DNA from: Pseudomonas sp. AN-1
GTDB taxonomy: Bacteria; Pseudomonadota; Gammaproteobacteria; Pseudomonadales; Pseudomonadaceae
Direction: 5' to 3'
Assembly: GCF_034057115.1 (NCBI RefSeq)
Contig: NZ_CP139195.1
Coordinates: 4,545,695 to 4,609,694 of the forward strand
Length of the DNA stretch: 64,000 bases
Shown here: positions 42,544 to 52,665 of the stretch, piece by piece
Layout of the letters: the number at the start of each line of letters is the position of its first letter
Position numbering within the stretch: position 1 is the stretch's first letter
Translations under genes and position numbers: made by a program
The notes under the pieces: model-generated
Database searches by the model: none
What the model was told of the DNA's origin: nothing
What the model saw: only the letters and a program-made list of their open reading frames with translations

Positions 42544-43335
42544 TTACAGCGCGGTTTGCAGCCCGGCGCCGATGTGCGCGGGCAGGGCGTCGACGGCCGC
42601 GCGCGCGGCGCGGCGGTCGGCGTTGAGGGGGATGTCGTAGGTCACCCGCGCGCCGTAGGCGCCGGGCGCGTGCGGGTCGACGCGCACCTTGTCGAACACC
42701 AGCAGGCGCGTGCCGAGGCTGAAGCCCTCGGACAGGTCGTGGGTGACCATGAACACGGTGAGGTTGGTCTCGCGCCACAGCTCCAGCAGCAGGGCGTGCA
42801 TGTCCTTGCGGATGCCCGGGTCGAGGGCGCCGAACGGCTCGTCGAGCAGCAGCACGCGCGGCCTCATCACCAGCGCCTGGGCGATGGCCAGGCGCTGCTG
42901 CATGCCGCCGGACAGCTGGGTGGCGTACTTGTCCAGCGCGTGACCGAGGCCGACCTTCCTGAGCATCGCCGCGGCCTGCTCGCGCGCCTCGCGCTTGGCA
43001 GCGCCGAACAGCCGGCCGAGCAGCGGCGCGCGCGGCAGCTCCAGGCCGAGGGCGACGTTGTCCAGCACCGACAGGTGCGGGAACACCGTGTAGCGCTGGA
43101 ACACGATGCCGCGGCTGGCGTCCGGCTCGCCGGCCAGCGGCTGGCCGTCGAGGAGGATCTCGCCGCGGCTCGGGCGCTCCTGGCCGAGCAGCAGGCGCAG
43201 GAAGGTCGACTTGCCGCAGCCGGAGGCGCCGACCAGGGTGCAGAACTCGCCTTCCCGGATGCTCAGGTTGAGGCGCTCGATGACCACCTGGTCACCGTAT
43301 TCCTGCCAGATGTTTTTGACCTCGATGAAGCTCAT
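42544..43335 (-). CDS. ABC transporter ATP-binding protein, guanidine/urea uptake
   Basis: A 263-residue nucleotide-binding subunit of the nitrate/sulfonate/taurine importer class. Walker A GASGCGKST (36-44), signature LSGGMQQRLAIAQ, Walker B LLLDEPFGALD, and the H-loop VTHD. It overlaps the permease gene by four bases. Substrate is inferred from the riboswitch and the catabolic genes. Confidence 0.92.
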   Translation of the reverse strand: MSFIEVKNIWQEYGDQVVIERLNLSIREGEFCTLVGASGCGKSTFLRLLLGQERPSRGEILLDGQPLAGEPDASRGIVFQRYTVFPHLSVLDNVALGLELPRAPLLGRLFGAAKREAREQAAAMLRKVGLGHALDKYATQLSGGMQQRLAIAQALVMRPRVLLLDEPFGALDPGIRKDMHALLLELWRETNLTVFMVTHDLSEGFSLGTRLLVFDKVRVDPHAPGAYGARVTYDIPLNADRRAARAAVDALPAHIGAGLQTAL

Positions 43336-44144
43336 GCCTTGGCTCCTTCATACCAGGGGAAGGCCAGCCGGGTGAGCTGGCGCAGGCCCAGATCCGTCAG
43401 CCAGGCGAGCAGGGTGATCCACAGCACGTAGGGCAGGATCACGTCCATTGCCATGTAGCGGCGTACCAGGAAGATCCGGTAGCCGAGGCCGTCGGTGGCG
43501 GCGATGGCCTCGGCGGCGATCAGGAACAGCCAGGCCGAGCCGAGCACCAGGCGCAGGGCGATCAAGAGGCGCGGCAGCAGCTGCGGCAGCACCACGCGCA
43601 GGATCAGCGTCCAGGTGCTGGCGCCGAGGGTCTGCGCCTTGATCAGTAGCTCGGCGGGAATCTCGCGGGCGCGCTGCTCCAGATCGCGCGCCAGCACCGG
43701 GGTGATGCCGATAACGATCAGCATCACCTTGGCCAGCTCGCCGAGGCCGAAGGCGATGAACAGGATCGGCAGGATGGCCAGCGGCGGCACCATCGACAGC
43801 ACGGTGAGCAAGGGCGAGAGCGGTGCGCCCAGCAGCGGCAGGCTGCCGGCGGCGATGCCCAGGCACAGGCCGGCCAGTGCGGCGATGCCGATGCCCAGGC
43901 CGAGGCGGGTCAGGCTGGCGGTGGTGTCCCGCCAGAACAGGTAGTCGCCGCTGCGCTTGTCCGGGGTGAAGGCCAGGCGCTCGACCGCCGCGGCCATCTG
44001 CGTGGCGCCGGGCAGCAGCTTGTCGTTGGGGTTGTCGGCCAGCCGGCTGGCCGAGCCGCTGAAGTAGGCCATCAGCAGCAGGGCGAAGGGCAGAAGCACC
44101 AGCAGCAGGCGGCTGCGGCCGGGTTGTCGGTTGATCAGGCGCAT
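43332..44144 (-). CDS. ABC transporter permease, guanidine/urea uptake
   Basis: A 270-residue inner-membrane subunit with about six membrane segments and the binding-protein-dependent transport motif region EIPAELLIKAQTLGASTWTL (EAA loop). SsuC/TauC-type. Probably homodimeric, as no second permease gene is present. It follows the binding-protein gene after a palindrome. Confidence 0.91.
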   Translation of the reverse strand: MRLINRQPGRSRLLLVLLPFALLLMAYFSGSASRLADNPNDKLLPGATQMAAAVERLAFTPDKRSGDYLFWRDTTASLTRLGLGIGIAALAGLCLGIAAGSLPLLGAPLSPLLTVLSMVPPLAILPILFIAFGLGELAKVMLIVIGITPVLARDLEQRAREIPAELLIKAQTLGASTWTLILRVVLPQLLPRLLIALRLVLGSAWLFLIAAEAIAATDGLGYRIFLVRRYMAMDVILPYVLWITLLAWLTDLGLRQLTRLAFPWYEGAKA

Positions 44145-44173
44145 GGGGTTACCTCATGGCGTTCGAGAGCGAC

Positions 44174-44230
44174 GGTAGGGTGCGCCGTGCGCACCGGGTC
44201 GAGAGGCTGGTGCGCACGGCGCACCCTACC
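44174..44230. repeat. REP-type palindrome, second copy
   Basis: Perfect 22-base arms (44174-44195 and 44209-44230) beginning GGTAGGGTGCGCCGTGCGCA, with a 13-base loop, nearly the same as the element at 32808-32865. It lies between the binding-protein and permease genes, where a hairpin often keeps the binding-protein mRNA more abundant than the membrane parts. Confidence 0.85.
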
Positions 44231-44237
44231 GGGGCGA

Positions 44238-45305
44238 TCAGAGCTGGCCGTCCGCCGCCATCTGCATGTAGCCGGGCTCGAAGCGCAGCTTGACGTTGTC
44301 CGCGGCGCCGCGGGTCAGGCCGCCGGCGAAGCTCATGCCCACCGCGTCGGCGCTGGGTGCGCCCTCGCCGAGCAGGCCGTGGGCGAAGGAGAAGTCGGCG
44401 ACCTTGCCCATGGTTTCGCGCAGGCGGGGGCTGGTGGTGAACTCCACGGCCTCCCTGGCCGAATAGAACATCCGGGTGGCGGCCAGCTGCGCCTCGAAGC
44501 CGGCCAGGTCGGTGCCGGAGGCCTTGGCCATGTGCTCGCGGGCGGCCTTGCCCGCGGGCGTGTCGGCGCTCATGGTCGCCATGATCTCGTACCAAGCGCC
44601 GGTCAGCGCCTTGCCCAGCGCCGGGTTGTCCCTGAGGGTCTCGCTGTTGACCACCATCAGGTCGATGATCTCGCCGGGAATCTGGCTGGAGTCGAACACC
44701 TTGCTGACCTTGGGCGCGGCGGCCACCTCGGCGAGCAGCGGGTTCCAGGTGGCCACCGCCTTGACCTCGTCGCTGGCGAAGGCGCCGACCAGGTCGGCGT
44801 CGGAGGTGTTGACCACCTGGATGTCCTTCTCGGCCAGGCCCACCCGCTCCAGGCCGCGGGCCAGCAGATAGTGCGACACCGACAGCTCGACCAGGTTGAC
44901 CGGCTGGCCCTTGAGGTCGGCCAGGCTCCTGTTCTCGCCCTTGATGACGATGCCATCGTTGCCGTTGGAGAAGTCGCCGACGATCAGCGCGGTGGAGTCG
45001 ACGCCGCCCGCAGCGGGAATCGTGAGTGCGTCCATGTTGGTCATGGTGCAGCCGTCGAACTGGCCGGCGGTGTACTGGTTGATCGACTCGACGTAGTCGT
45101 TGAGCTGCACCACGTCGATGTCGATGCCGTACTTCTTCGCCCACTTGTCGACGATGCCCTGGCTGGCGCCGTACTCCCACGGCATCCAGCCGGCGTAGAT
45201 GGTCCAGCAGACGCTGAACTGGTCTTTCTGGGCGGCCTGGGCGCCGAAGCTGAGGGCGGCGGCGAGGCTGGCGGCGAGGGCAGCGAGAAGGCGGGGCTTG
45301 CGCAT
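44238..45305 (-). CDS. ABC transporter periplasmic binding protein of the urea carboxylase region
   Basis: A 355-residue periplasmic protein with a signal peptide (1-24, ending GAQA). It belongs to the nitrate/taurine-type (NMT1/SsuA-like) fold, in the group named for its link with urea carboxylase: SVCWTIYAGWMPWEYGASQG, QLNDYVESINQYTAGQFDG, TMTNMDALTIPAAGG, NTSDADLVGAF. Start ATG 45305 follows CGGAGGAACACC. First gene after the guanidine-I riboswitch, so the ligand is likely guanidine or a close relative; not proven by sequence. Confidence 0.92.
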   Translation of the reverse strand: MRKPRLLAALAASLAAALSFGAQAAQKDQFSVCWTIYAGWMPWEYGASQGIVDKWAKKYGIDIDVVQLNDYVESINQYTAGQFDGCTMTNMDALTIPAAGGVDSTALIVGDFSNGNDGIVIKGENRSLADLKGQPVNLVELSVSHYLLARGLERVGLAEKDIQVVNTSDADLVGAFASDEVKAVATWNPLLAEVAAAPKVSKVFDSSQIPGEIIDLMVVNSETLRDNPALGKALTGAWYEIMATMSADTPAGKAAREHMAKASGTDLAGFEAQLAATRMFYSAREAVEFTTSPRLRETMGKVADFSFAHGLLGEGAPSADAVGMSFAGGLTRGAADNVKLRFEPGYMQMAADGQL

Positions 45306-45362
45306 GGTGTTCCTCCGGGTCGGTTGGGGCGGCAGGAGCGGGGCGGCGTAACGGATACGTCG

Positions 45363-45470
45363 TTCGTCTCCCGGGCTTTTGTCCCGCCGTGTAACCTCGC
45401 TGGAGGTCGCCGACTCTCGGACCAGCCGCCCGCGATCCCTGGATCGCGGGCCGGAACCCTAGTCGGCCAT
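45363..45470 (-). promoter_or_regulatory. Guanidine-I riboswitch (ykkC class)
   Basis: Read on the minus strand, the conserved parts appear in order: GCCGACTAGGGTTCCG, a variable stem (CCCGCGATCC/GGATCGCGGG), CTGGTCCGAGAGTCGGC closing P1 (GCCGAC with GTCGGC), then ACACGGCGGGACAAAAGCC and CGGGAGA. This matches the ykkC guanidine-I consensus base for base in the binding core as I know it. It ends 57 bases before the binding-protein start and should switch on the whole operon when guanidine is present. Confidence 0.95.
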
Positions 45471-45724
45471 TTGCAGATTGTGGTGCCGCATACCCCTGCG
45501 GGTGGCTCCTGCACGCCAGGTTCCTAGCGAAAGGCGTGCCAGTTTTCCGCAGGCCGCGCGTGGCGCGGCATTGCGGGAAACGGCCGGTGCCGCTCCGGCG
45601 GGCTGCCTCGCAGCGGGGCACGCCGCTGGTGCGCCGCTGCCCCGGCATGGAGCATTTGGCGTTGCGCAGCCGCTGCGGTTAAGGTGGCGCCCGTTTCGTC
45701 CAACCCACCCTGCGGAATGTCCCC

Positions 45725-46465
45725 GTGAACCTGCCCTTGCCCCTGCTGATCGCCCTGCAATTTCTCACCCGCCTGCCCATCCGCCTGCCCGGCATGCCCG
45801 CGCCCCGGCAGCTCGGCCGCTCGCTGCTGTGGTATCCGCTGGTAGGGCTGCTGCTCGGCGCCGTGCTGCTCGCCGCCGCCTGGCTGCTGTCCGGCGTGGT
45901 TGTCCCGCTGGCGGCGGCGCTGCTGCTGGCGCTGTGGGTGCTGGCCAGCGGCGGCCTGCACCTGGACGGCCTGGCCGATACGGTCGATGCCTGGGTGGGC
46001 GGCTACGGTGACCGCGAACGCACCCTGGCGCTGATGAAGGACCCGTGCTGCGGGCCGATGGCCGTCGCCGCGCTGGTGCTGCTGCTGCTGCTCAAGTTCG
46101 CCGCGCTGTGGGCGCTGCTGGAGGCCGGCGCCTGGGCGGCGCTGCTGCTGGCGCCGCTGCTCGGCCGCGCCGGCGTGCTGCTCCTGCTGCTCGGCACCCC
46201 CTACGTGCGCGAGGGCGGCCTGGGCAGCGCGCTGGCCGCCCATGTGCCACAGCGCGCCGGCTGGCGCGTGCTGCTCGCCAGCGTGCTGGCCTGCCTGCTG
46301 GCCGGTTGGGCCGGGCTGCTCGCCGTGGCGGTGGCGGCGGCGCTGTTCGTGCTGGTCCGCCGCGCCCTGCTGCAGCGCCTCGGCGGCACCACCGGCGACA
46401 GCGCCGGGGCGCTGCTCGAGCTGCTGGAGTGCGGAGTGCTGGTGGCGCTGGCCGTGGCGCTGTGA
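45725..46465 (+). CDS. cobS: Adenosylcobinamide-GDP ribazoletransferase CobS (CobV)
   Basis: Membrane enzyme that joins adenosylcobinamide-GDP and alpha-ribazole, completing adenosylcobalamin. The 246-residue product starts at GTG 45725 and has several hydrophobic segments with ALQFLTRLPIRLPG, SGGLHLDGLADTVDAWVGG, and MKDPCCGPMAV (family MKDSRIGPMGV-like). Separated from the other cob genes by the guanidine operon; transcription must come from its own promoter or a long read-through. Confidence 0.95.
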   Translation: MNLPLPLLIALQFLTRLPIRLPGMPAPRQLGRSLLWYPLVGLLLGAVLLAAAWLLSGVVVPLAAALLLALWVLASGGLHLDGLADTVDAWVGGYGDRERTLALMKDPCCGPMAVAALVLLLLLKFAALWALLEAGAWAALLLAPLLGRAGVLLLLLGTPYVREGGLGSALAAHVPQRAGWRVLLASVLACLLAGWAGLLAVAVAAALFVLVRRALLQRLGGTTGDSAGALLELLECGVLVALAVAL

Positions 46466-46625
46466 GCCGAATGCGCTATTGTTGTGCGCGCTCTTTTTCG
46501 TGGTCTGCAACTCGCTTCATATTGGTGCTTTATCCAAACCCTCGGGCCCCGGCGAACGACAGCTTGCGGATGTCGGCACAAGTCTTGCCTAGCCGGGTTA
46601 CTGTTCTGGCACGCAGGAGGCCGTC

Positions 46626-49600
46626 GTGTCGATCCATGTCGCATTGCATCACGTCACCCACTACCGCTATGACCGCCCGGTCAATCTCGGGCCGCAGATC
46701 GTCCGTCTGCGCCCGGCGCCGCACAGCCGCACGCGCGTCCTTTCCTATGCGCTGAAGGTGCTGCCGGAAGGCCACTTCATCAACTGGCAGCAGGACCCGC
46801 AGGGCAACTACCTGGCCCGCCTGGTGTTCCCGGAGAAGACCGACGAGCTGAAGATCGAGGTCGACCTGGTCGCCGAGATGGCGGTGTTCAACCCGTTCGA
46901 CTTCTTCCTCGAGCCCTATGCCGAGAAGATCCCCTTCGCCTACACCGAGGGCGAGCGCCGCGAGCTGGACCCCTACCTGCAGGCGCTGCCGGCCACCCCG
47001 CGGCTGGCCGACTACCTGGCCGGCATCGACCGTGAGCCCACGCCCAGCGTCAACTTCCTGGTCGCGCTCAACCAGCGCCTGTCCAACGACATCCGCTACC
47101 TGATCCGCATGGAGCCGGGCGTGCAGACGCCCGAACAGACCCTGGAGAAGGCTTCGGGCTCGTGCCGCGACTCGGCCTGGCTGCTGGTGCAGCTGCTGCG
47201 CCACCTGGGCCTGGCCGCGCGCTTCGTCTCCGGCTACCTGATCCAGCTCACCGCCGACGTCAAGGCCCTCGACGGCCCGAGCGGCACCGAGGAGGACTTC
47301 ACCGACCTGCACGCCTGGTGCGAGGTGTACCTGCCGGGCGCCGGCTGGATCGGCCTCGATCCCACCTCCGGGCTGTTCGCCGGCGAGGGGCACATCCCGG
47401 TCGCCTGCAGCCCCGAGCCGTCCTCGGCGGCGCCGATCAGCGGCGGGGTCGACAAGTGCGAGGTGGAGTTCGCCCACGAGATGCGCGTCGAGCGCATCTG
47501 GGAAGCGCCGCGGGTGACCCTGCCGTACAGCGACGATCAGTGGCAGGCCATCGACGCCCTCGGCCGCCAGGTCGACGTCGACCTGCAGGCCGCCGACGTG
47601 CGCCTGACCATGGGCGGCGAGCCGACCTTCGTGGCCATCGACTACCCGGACGATGAGGAGTGGAACACCGCCGCGCTCGGCCCCAACAAGCGCCGCCTGG
47701 CCGCCGAGCTGTTCCACCGCCTGCGCGAGCACTACGCGCCGCAGGGCCTGGTGCACTTCGGCCAGGGCAAGTGGTATCCCGGCGAGCAGCTGCCGCGCTG
47801 GTCGCTCAACTGCTTCTGGCGCAGGGACGGCGAGCCGGTGTGGCGCGACCGCCAGTTGCTCGCCGACGAGGGCCGGCACTACGGCGCCGACGAGCGCCTC
47901 GCCGCGCGCTTCCTCGCCACCCTGGCCGGCCACCTCGGCCTGTCCGGCGAGTACGCCTTCCCGGCCTACGAGGACTGGCTGTACTACCTGTGGCGCGAGC
48001 GCCGCCTGCCGGCCAACGTCACCCCGGAGGACGCGCGTCTCGCCGACCCGCTGGAGCGCGAGCGCCTGCGCAAGGTGTTCGAGCAGGGCCTGGAGCAGGT
48101 GGTCGGCCATATCCTGCCGCTGGCGCGCAGCGCCGACGCTGCGCGCTGGCAGTCCGGCCCCTGGTTCCTGCGCGAGGAACACTGCCGGCTGATCCCCGGC
48201 GACTCGCCGCTCGGCTACCGCCTGCCGCTGGATTCGCAGCCGTGGGTGAGCAGCAGCGACTACCCCTACGTGCAGGCGCCGGACCCCAACCAGAGCTTCC
48301 CGCCGCTGCCGGCCCATGCGGCGATCCGCGAGCAGCTGCGCCATGCCCCGCACCAGACCGCCGCCGCCGCGTCGCCGGCTGCGGCCAGTGGCCTGAACGG
48401 CCCCGCCAGCACCAGCGCCGAGGCCGCGCCGGAACCCTTCCAGTCCGCCGCGCACATCGTGCGCACCGGACTGTGCGCCGAGCCGCGCGACGGCCGCCTG
48501 TACCTGTTCATGCCGCCGCTGGCGCGCCTCGAGGACTATCTGGAGCTGGTCGCCGCCATCGAGGCGACCGCCGCCGAGCTGCGCTGCCCGGTGATGCTGG
48601 AAGGCTACGAGCCGCCGGCCGACCCGCGCCTCATCCATTTCCGCGTCACCCCCGACCCGGGGGTGATCGAGGTCAACATCCACCCGGCCGCCAGCTGGGA
48701 CGAGCTGGTCGAGCGCACCGAGTTCCTCTACGAGGCGGCGCGCCTGACCCGGCTGTCGTCGGAGAAGTTCATGATCGACGGCCGCCACACCGGCACTGGC
48801 GGCGGCAACCACTTCGTGCTCGGCGGCGCCACCCCGGCCGACTCGCCGTTCCTGCGCCGCCCGGACCTGCTGCGCAGCCTGATCGGCTACTGGCACAACC
48901 ACCCGTCGCTGTCCTACCTGTTCAGCGGCCTGTTCATCGGCCCGACCTCGCAGGCCCCGCGCGTCGACGAGGCGCGCAACGACGCGCTCTACGAGCTGGA
49001 GATCGCCTTCGCGCAGATGCCCGAGCCGGGCGCCGACTGCCCGCCGTGGCTGGTCGACCGCCTGCTGCGCAACCTGCTGGTCGACGTCGGCGGCAACACC
49101 CACCGCGCCGAGTTCTGCATCGACAAGCTGTACTCGCCGGATTCGGCCAGCGGCCGCCTCGGCCTGCTCGAGCTGCGCGCCTTCGAGATGCCGCCGCATG
49201 CGCGCATGAGCCTGGCCCAGCAGGTGCTGCTGCGCGCGCTGGTGGCGCGCTTCTGGAACGAGCCGTACCGGCCGCAGCGCCTGGTGCGCTGGGGCACCGA
49301 GCTGCACGACCGCTTCCTGCTGCCGCACTTCGTCGAGCAGGATTTCCGCGACGTGCTGCACGAGCTCAATGCGGCCGGCTATGCCTTCCGCCCCGAGTGG
49401 TTCGCCGCGCACTTCGAGTTCCGCTTCCCGCAGCTCGGCGACTTCGCCGTGCAGGGCATCGAGCTGGAGCTGCGCCAGGCGCTGGAGCCCTGGCACGTGC
49501 TGGGCGAGGAGGGCGCTGCCGGTGGCACCGTGCGCTACGTCGACTCCTCGCTGGAGCGCCTGCAGGTGCGGATCAATGGCATGGCCCCGGACCGCTACGT

Positions 49601-49964
49601 GCTGACCTGCAACGGCGCGCCGGTGCCGCTGACGCCCACCGGCACGGTCGGCGAGTTCGTCGGCGGCGTGCGCTTCCGCGCCTGGCAACCGGCCTCCTGC
49701 CTGCAGCCGACCATCGGCGTGCACGCGCCGCTGGTGTTCGACCTGGTCGACACCTGGATGCAGCGCTCCCTCGGCGGCTGCCAGTACCACGTCGCCCACC
49801 CGGGCGGGCGCAACTACGAGACCCTGCCGGTCAACGCCTACGAGGCGGAAAGCCGGCGCCTGGCGCGCTTCTTCCGCCACGGCCACACCCCGGGTCGCGT
49901 CGAGGCGCCGCAGCCGCTGGCGAACCGCGAGCTGCCGATGACCCTCGACCTGCGCAGGGTGTGA
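46626..49964 (+). CDS. Transglutaminase-like + DUF2126 two-domain protein
   Basis: A 1112-residue cytosolic protein, start GTG 46626 after AGGAGG. Residues 1-~295: bacterial transglutaminase N-terminal domain and a transglutaminase-like cysteine peptidase core with Cys180 (GSCRDSAWL), His229 (DLHAW) and Asp245 (GLDPTSG). Residues ~310-1112: DUF2126 ([60 protein letters not shown]), of unknown activity. First of three genes (46626-53576) conserved together in many bacteria and predicted by comparative genomics to be an amide-ligase/peptidase system. Product and target unknown. Confidence 0.9.
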   Translation: MSIHVALHHVTHYRYDRPVNLGPQIVRLRPAPHSRTRVLSYALKVLPEGHFINWQQDPQGNYLARLVFPEKTDELKIEVDLVAEMAVFNPFDFFLEPYAEKIPFAYTEGERRELDPYLQALPATPRLADYLAGIDREPTPSVNFLVALNQRLSNDIRYLIRMEPGVQTPEQTLEKASGSCRDSAWLLVQLLRHLGLAARFVSGYLIQLTADVKALDGPSGTEEDFTDLHAWCEVYLPGAGWIGLDPTSGLFAGEGHIPVACSPEPSSAAPISGGVDKCEVEFAHEMRVERIWEAPRVTLPYSDDQWQAIDALGRQVDVDLQAADVRLTMGGEPTFVAIDYPDDEEWNTAALGPNKRRLAAELFHRLREHYAPQGLVHFGQGKWYPGEQLPRWSLNCFWRRDGEPVWRDRQLLADEGRHYGADERLAARFLATLAGHLGLSGEYAFPAYEDWLYYLWRERRLPANVTPEDARLADPLERERLRKVFEQGLEQVVGHILPLARSADAARWQSGPWFLREEHCRLIPGDSPLGYRLPLDSQPWVSSSDYPYVQAPDPNQSFPPLPAHAAIREQLRHAPHQTAAAASPAAASGLNGPASTSAEAAPEPFQSAAHIVRTGLCAEPRDGRLYLFMPPLARLEDYLELVAAIEATAAELRCPVMLEGYEPPADPRLIHFRVTPDPGVIEVNIHPAASWDELVERTEFLYEAARLTRLSSEKFMIDGRHTGTGGGNHFVLGGATPADSPFLRRPDLLRSLIGYWHNHPSLSYLFSGLFIGPTSQAPRVDEARNDALYELEIAFAQMPEPGADCPPWLVDRLLRNLLVDVGGNTHRAEFCIDKLYSPDSASGRLGLLELRAFEMPPHARMSLAQQVLLRALVARFWNEPYRPQRLVRWGTELHDRFLLPHFVEQDFRDVLHELNAAGYAFRPEWFAAHFEFRFPQLGDFAVQGIELELRQALEPWHVLGEEGAAGGTVRYVDSSLERLQVRINGMAPDRYVLTCNGAPVPLTPTGTVGEFVGGVRFRAWQPASCLQPTIGVHAPLVFDLVDTWMQRSLGGCQYHVAHPGGRNYETLPVNAYEAESRRLARFFRHGHTPGRVEAPQPLANRELPMTLDLRRV

Positions 49965-49968
49965 GTAA

Positions 49969-50010
49969 CGTAGGGTGGGTTACGCCGCTGCGCGGCTGAC
50001 CCACCCTACG
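49969..50010. repeat. REP-type palindrome
   Basis: Arms CGTAGGGTGGGT (49969-49980) and ACCCACCCTACG (49999-50010), with an inner partial stem. It separates the DUF2126 gene from the ATP-grasp gene by a 136-base gap. Confidence 0.75.
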
Positions 50011-50100
50011 CTCTGCGGTTCGCCGCCCTCCGCCGTTGGTCGCGGGACGCCGCGTCGCGAGGGCTGCTACCCTCGTCCCACCCAGCCCCGCGAGCGGGGC

Positions 50101-52665
50101 ATGGGGATGCATGACAACAGGATGTTCATCGAGTACCCCATGCCCCACCTGCTTGCCGACTACCCGCGCAACGCCGCGGTCTACCACGAACTGCTCGATG
50201 CCCAGGGCAAGGTACGCCCGCACTGGGAGGCGCTGCTCGCCCACCTGCAGCGCTGCAGCCCGGCGCAGCTGGACCAGCGCCAGGCGCTGCTGGCCCGGCA
50301 GATCCTGGAGAACGGCGTCACCTACAACGTCTACGCCGACCCCGACGGCACCGACCGGCCCTGGGAGCTGGACCTGCTGCCCAACATCATTCCGGCCGAG
50401 GAATGGCAGCAGCTGGCCGCCGGCGTGGCGCAGCGCGCCAGCCTGCTGAATGCCGTGCTGGCCGACATCTACGGACCGCAGCGACTGCTGGCCGAGGGCC
50501 TGCTGCCGGCCGACCTGGTCTACGGCCACCACAACTACCTGTGGCCGTGCCAGGGCCTGCAGCCGCCGGGCGGCACCTGGCTGCACGTCTACGCGGTGGA
50601 CCTGGCGCGCTCGGCGGACGGCCGCTGGTGGGTCACCGCCGACCGTACCCAGGCGCCCTCCGGCGCCGGCTACGCGCTGGAGAACCGCCAACTGGTCTCG
50701 CGCGCCTTCCCCGAGCTGTACCGCGACCTGCGCGTGCAGTATCTGGTCGGCTACTTCCGCACCCTGCAGGAGACCCTGGCGCGCCAGGCGCCGGCGGGCG
50801 GCGAGACGCCGCTGGTGGTGCTGCTCACCCCCGGACGCTTCAACGAGACCTACTTCGAGCACCTCTACCTAGCGCGCCAGCTCGGCTATCCGCTGGTCGA
50901 GGGCAGCGACCTGACGGTGCGCGACGCCACCGTCTACCTGAAGACCCTCGGCGGCCTCAAGCGCGTGCACGCGCTGCTGCGCCGCCTCGACGACGACTTC
51001 TGCGACCCGCTGGAGCTGCGCAGCGACTCGGCGCTCGGCGTCCCCGGCCTGCTCGAGGCGGTGCGCCAGGGCCGCGTGCTGGTGGCCAACGCCCTGGGCA
51101 GCGGCGTGCTGGAGTCCCCCGGCCTGCCGGGCTTCCTGCCCGGCATCTGCGAGCGGCTGTTCGGCGAGGAGCTGCTGCTGCCGTCCATCGCCAGCTGGTG
51201 GTGCGGCGAGCCGCCGGTGTGCGAGGAGGCGCTGGACAAGCTCGACCAGCTGCTGTTCCGCGGCGCCTTTCCCTCGCAGCAGTTCGTGCCGCAGTTCGGT
51301 CCCGACCTCAAGCCCGCGCAGCGCGCCGCACTGGCCGAGCGCATCCGCCAGCGTCCCTACGCCTACGTCGGCCAGGAACGCCCGCTGCTCTCCCATGCTC
51401 CGGTCTGGGAGGCCGCGGACGGCGGCCTGGGCACAAGGCCGATCGGCATGCGCCTGTTCGCCGTAGCCGGCCCGGACGGCTACCGGGTGATGCCCGGCGG
51501 CCTGACCCGGGTGGCCGCCAGCGCCGGCGCCACCACCCTGTCGATGCAGCGCGGCGGCGCCAGCAAAGACACCTGGGTGCTCGGCGCTCGCCACGCCAGC
51601 AGCGAGCCCTGGCAGTGGGTGCGTTCGCTCGGCGTGGCCGACGTGGTGCGCAGCGACCCCTACCTGCCGTCGCGGCTGGTGGAGAACCTGTTCTGGTTCG
51701 GCCGCTACTGCGACCGCTGCGAAGGCAGCGCGCGCCTGCTGCGCATCATGCTGGCCCGCTACGTCGACGACGGCGACGATCCCGCCGCCCTGCAGGCCGC
51801 GGTGAGCGTGGCCCAGGGCCTCGGCCTGCTGCCCGACGCGCGGCCGCCGGGCGAGGACGGCGACGATGGCGAGGCGGAGGAGGAGCTGAGCCTGGAGCAG
51901 CGCCTGGTGCAGGCGGTGGTCGGCAAGGACTGGCCGTTCAGCCTGCGCGCCAACCTGCAGCGCCTGCAGTGGGCCGCCGCCAGCGTGCGCGGCAAGCTGT
52001 CGCGGGAGAACTGGCAGGCGCTGGTCGAACTGCACAAGGAGGCGCAGGCCCTCGACCGCGAGGAGGTCGATCCCGGCGACCTGCTGGAGTTCCTCGACCG
52101 CCTGCTGATGTCGCTGGCCGCGCTGTCCGGCTTCGCCCTCGACGACATGACCCGCGACGACGGCTGGCGCTTCCTGGTGATCGGCCGGCGCATCGAGCGC
52201 CTGCAGTTCCTCGTCGAGAGCATCGCCGGTCTGCTCGCCACCCCGGCGGCGCGCGACCCGGCGGCGCTGGGCTGGCTGCTCGAGCTGGGCAACAGCAGCA
52301 TCACCTACCGCACCCGCTACCTGGCCAGCGCCCAGCTGATCCCGGTGCTCGACCTGCTCCTGCTCGACGGCCAGAACCCGCACGCTGCGGTGTTCCAGCT
52401 GCGCCAGCTGCACCGCTCGCTGGAGATCCTAGGCGAACGCTTCGAGCTGGCGACCCTGCCCGACCTGGCCGGGATCGACGCCCGCCTGAACGCCTGGGAC
52501 CTCGCGCGCCTGGAGGCTGCCTGCAGCGACGCCGACGCCGCGGCGCTGGGCGACCTGGCGGCCCTGCTGCAGTCCGTCGCCAGCGCCGCCGGCCAGCTGT
52601 CCGACCAGCTCGGCCTGCGTTTCTTCGTCCACGTCGACGCCAGCCAGCAGACCCAGTCGCTATGA
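50101..52665 (+). CDS. Circularly permuted ATP-grasp (DUF404/DUF407) fused to alpha-E (DUF403)
   Basis: An 854-residue fusion. Residues about 60-480 are the circularly permuted ATP-grasp part (ENGVTYNVYADPDGTDRPWELDLLPNI begins it; VYAVDLARSADGRWWV, APSGAGYALENR, LTPGRFNETYFEHLYLARQLGYPLVEGSDL, GSGVLESPG). Residues about 520-850 are the alpha-helical alpha-E domain (SRLVENLFWFGRYCDRCEGSARLLR, GNSSITYRTRYL). In many bacteria the two are separate genes. ATP-grasp enzymes form amide bonds from a carboxyl phosphate, so ligation of an amino acid or peptide is expected. I start at ATG 50101; ATGs at 50107 and 50122 are alternatives. Overlaps the next gene by four bases. Confidence 0.9.
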   Translation: MGMHDNRMFIEYPMPHLLADYPRNAAVYHELLDAQGKVRPHWEALLAHLQRCSPAQLDQRQALLARQILENGVTYNVYADPDGTDRPWELDLLPNIIPAEEWQQLAAGVAQRASLLNAVLADIYGPQRLLAEGLLPADLVYGHHNYLWPCQGLQPPGGTWLHVYAVDLARSADGRWWVTADRTQAPSGAGYALENRQLVSRAFPELYRDLRVQYLVGYFRTLQETLARQAPAGGETPLVVLLTPGRFNETYFEHLYLARQLGYPLVEGSDLTVRDATVYLKTLGGLKRVHALLRRLDDDFCDPLELRSDSALGVPGLLEAVRQGRVLVANALGSGVLESPGLPGFLPGICERLFGEELLLPSIASWWCGEPPVCEEALDKLDQLLFRGAFPSQQFVPQFGPDLKPAQRAALAERIRQRPYAYVGQERPLLSHAPVWEAADGGLGTRPIGMRLFAVAGPDGYRVMPGGLTRVAASAGATTLSMQRGGASKDTWVLGARHASSEPWQWVRSLGVADVVRSDPYLPSRLVENLFWFGRYCDRCEGSARLLRIMLARYVDDGDDPAALQAAVSVAQGLGLLPDARPPGEDGDDGEAEEELSLEQRLVQAVVGKDWPFSLRANLQRLQWAAASVRGKLSRENWQALVELHKEAQALDREEVDPGDLLEFLDRLLMSLAALSGFALDDMTRDDGWRFLVIGRRIERLQFLVESIAGLLATPAARDPAALGWLLELGNSSITYRTRYLASAQLIPVLDLLLLDGQNPHAAVFQLRQLHRSLEILGERFELATLPDLAGIDARLNAWDLARLEAACSDADAAALGDLAALLQSVASAAGQLSDQLGLRFFVHVDASQQTQSL

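Noticed and set aside
45471..45724. Coding gene or second riboswitch before cobS
   Set aside because: No open frame with a start and ribosome site that fits, and no B12-box sequence; only unremarkable GC-rich leader.
46530..49886. Minus-strand open frame of 1118 codons
   Set aside because: Shadow of the transglutaminase/DUF2126 gene; no recognisable domain.
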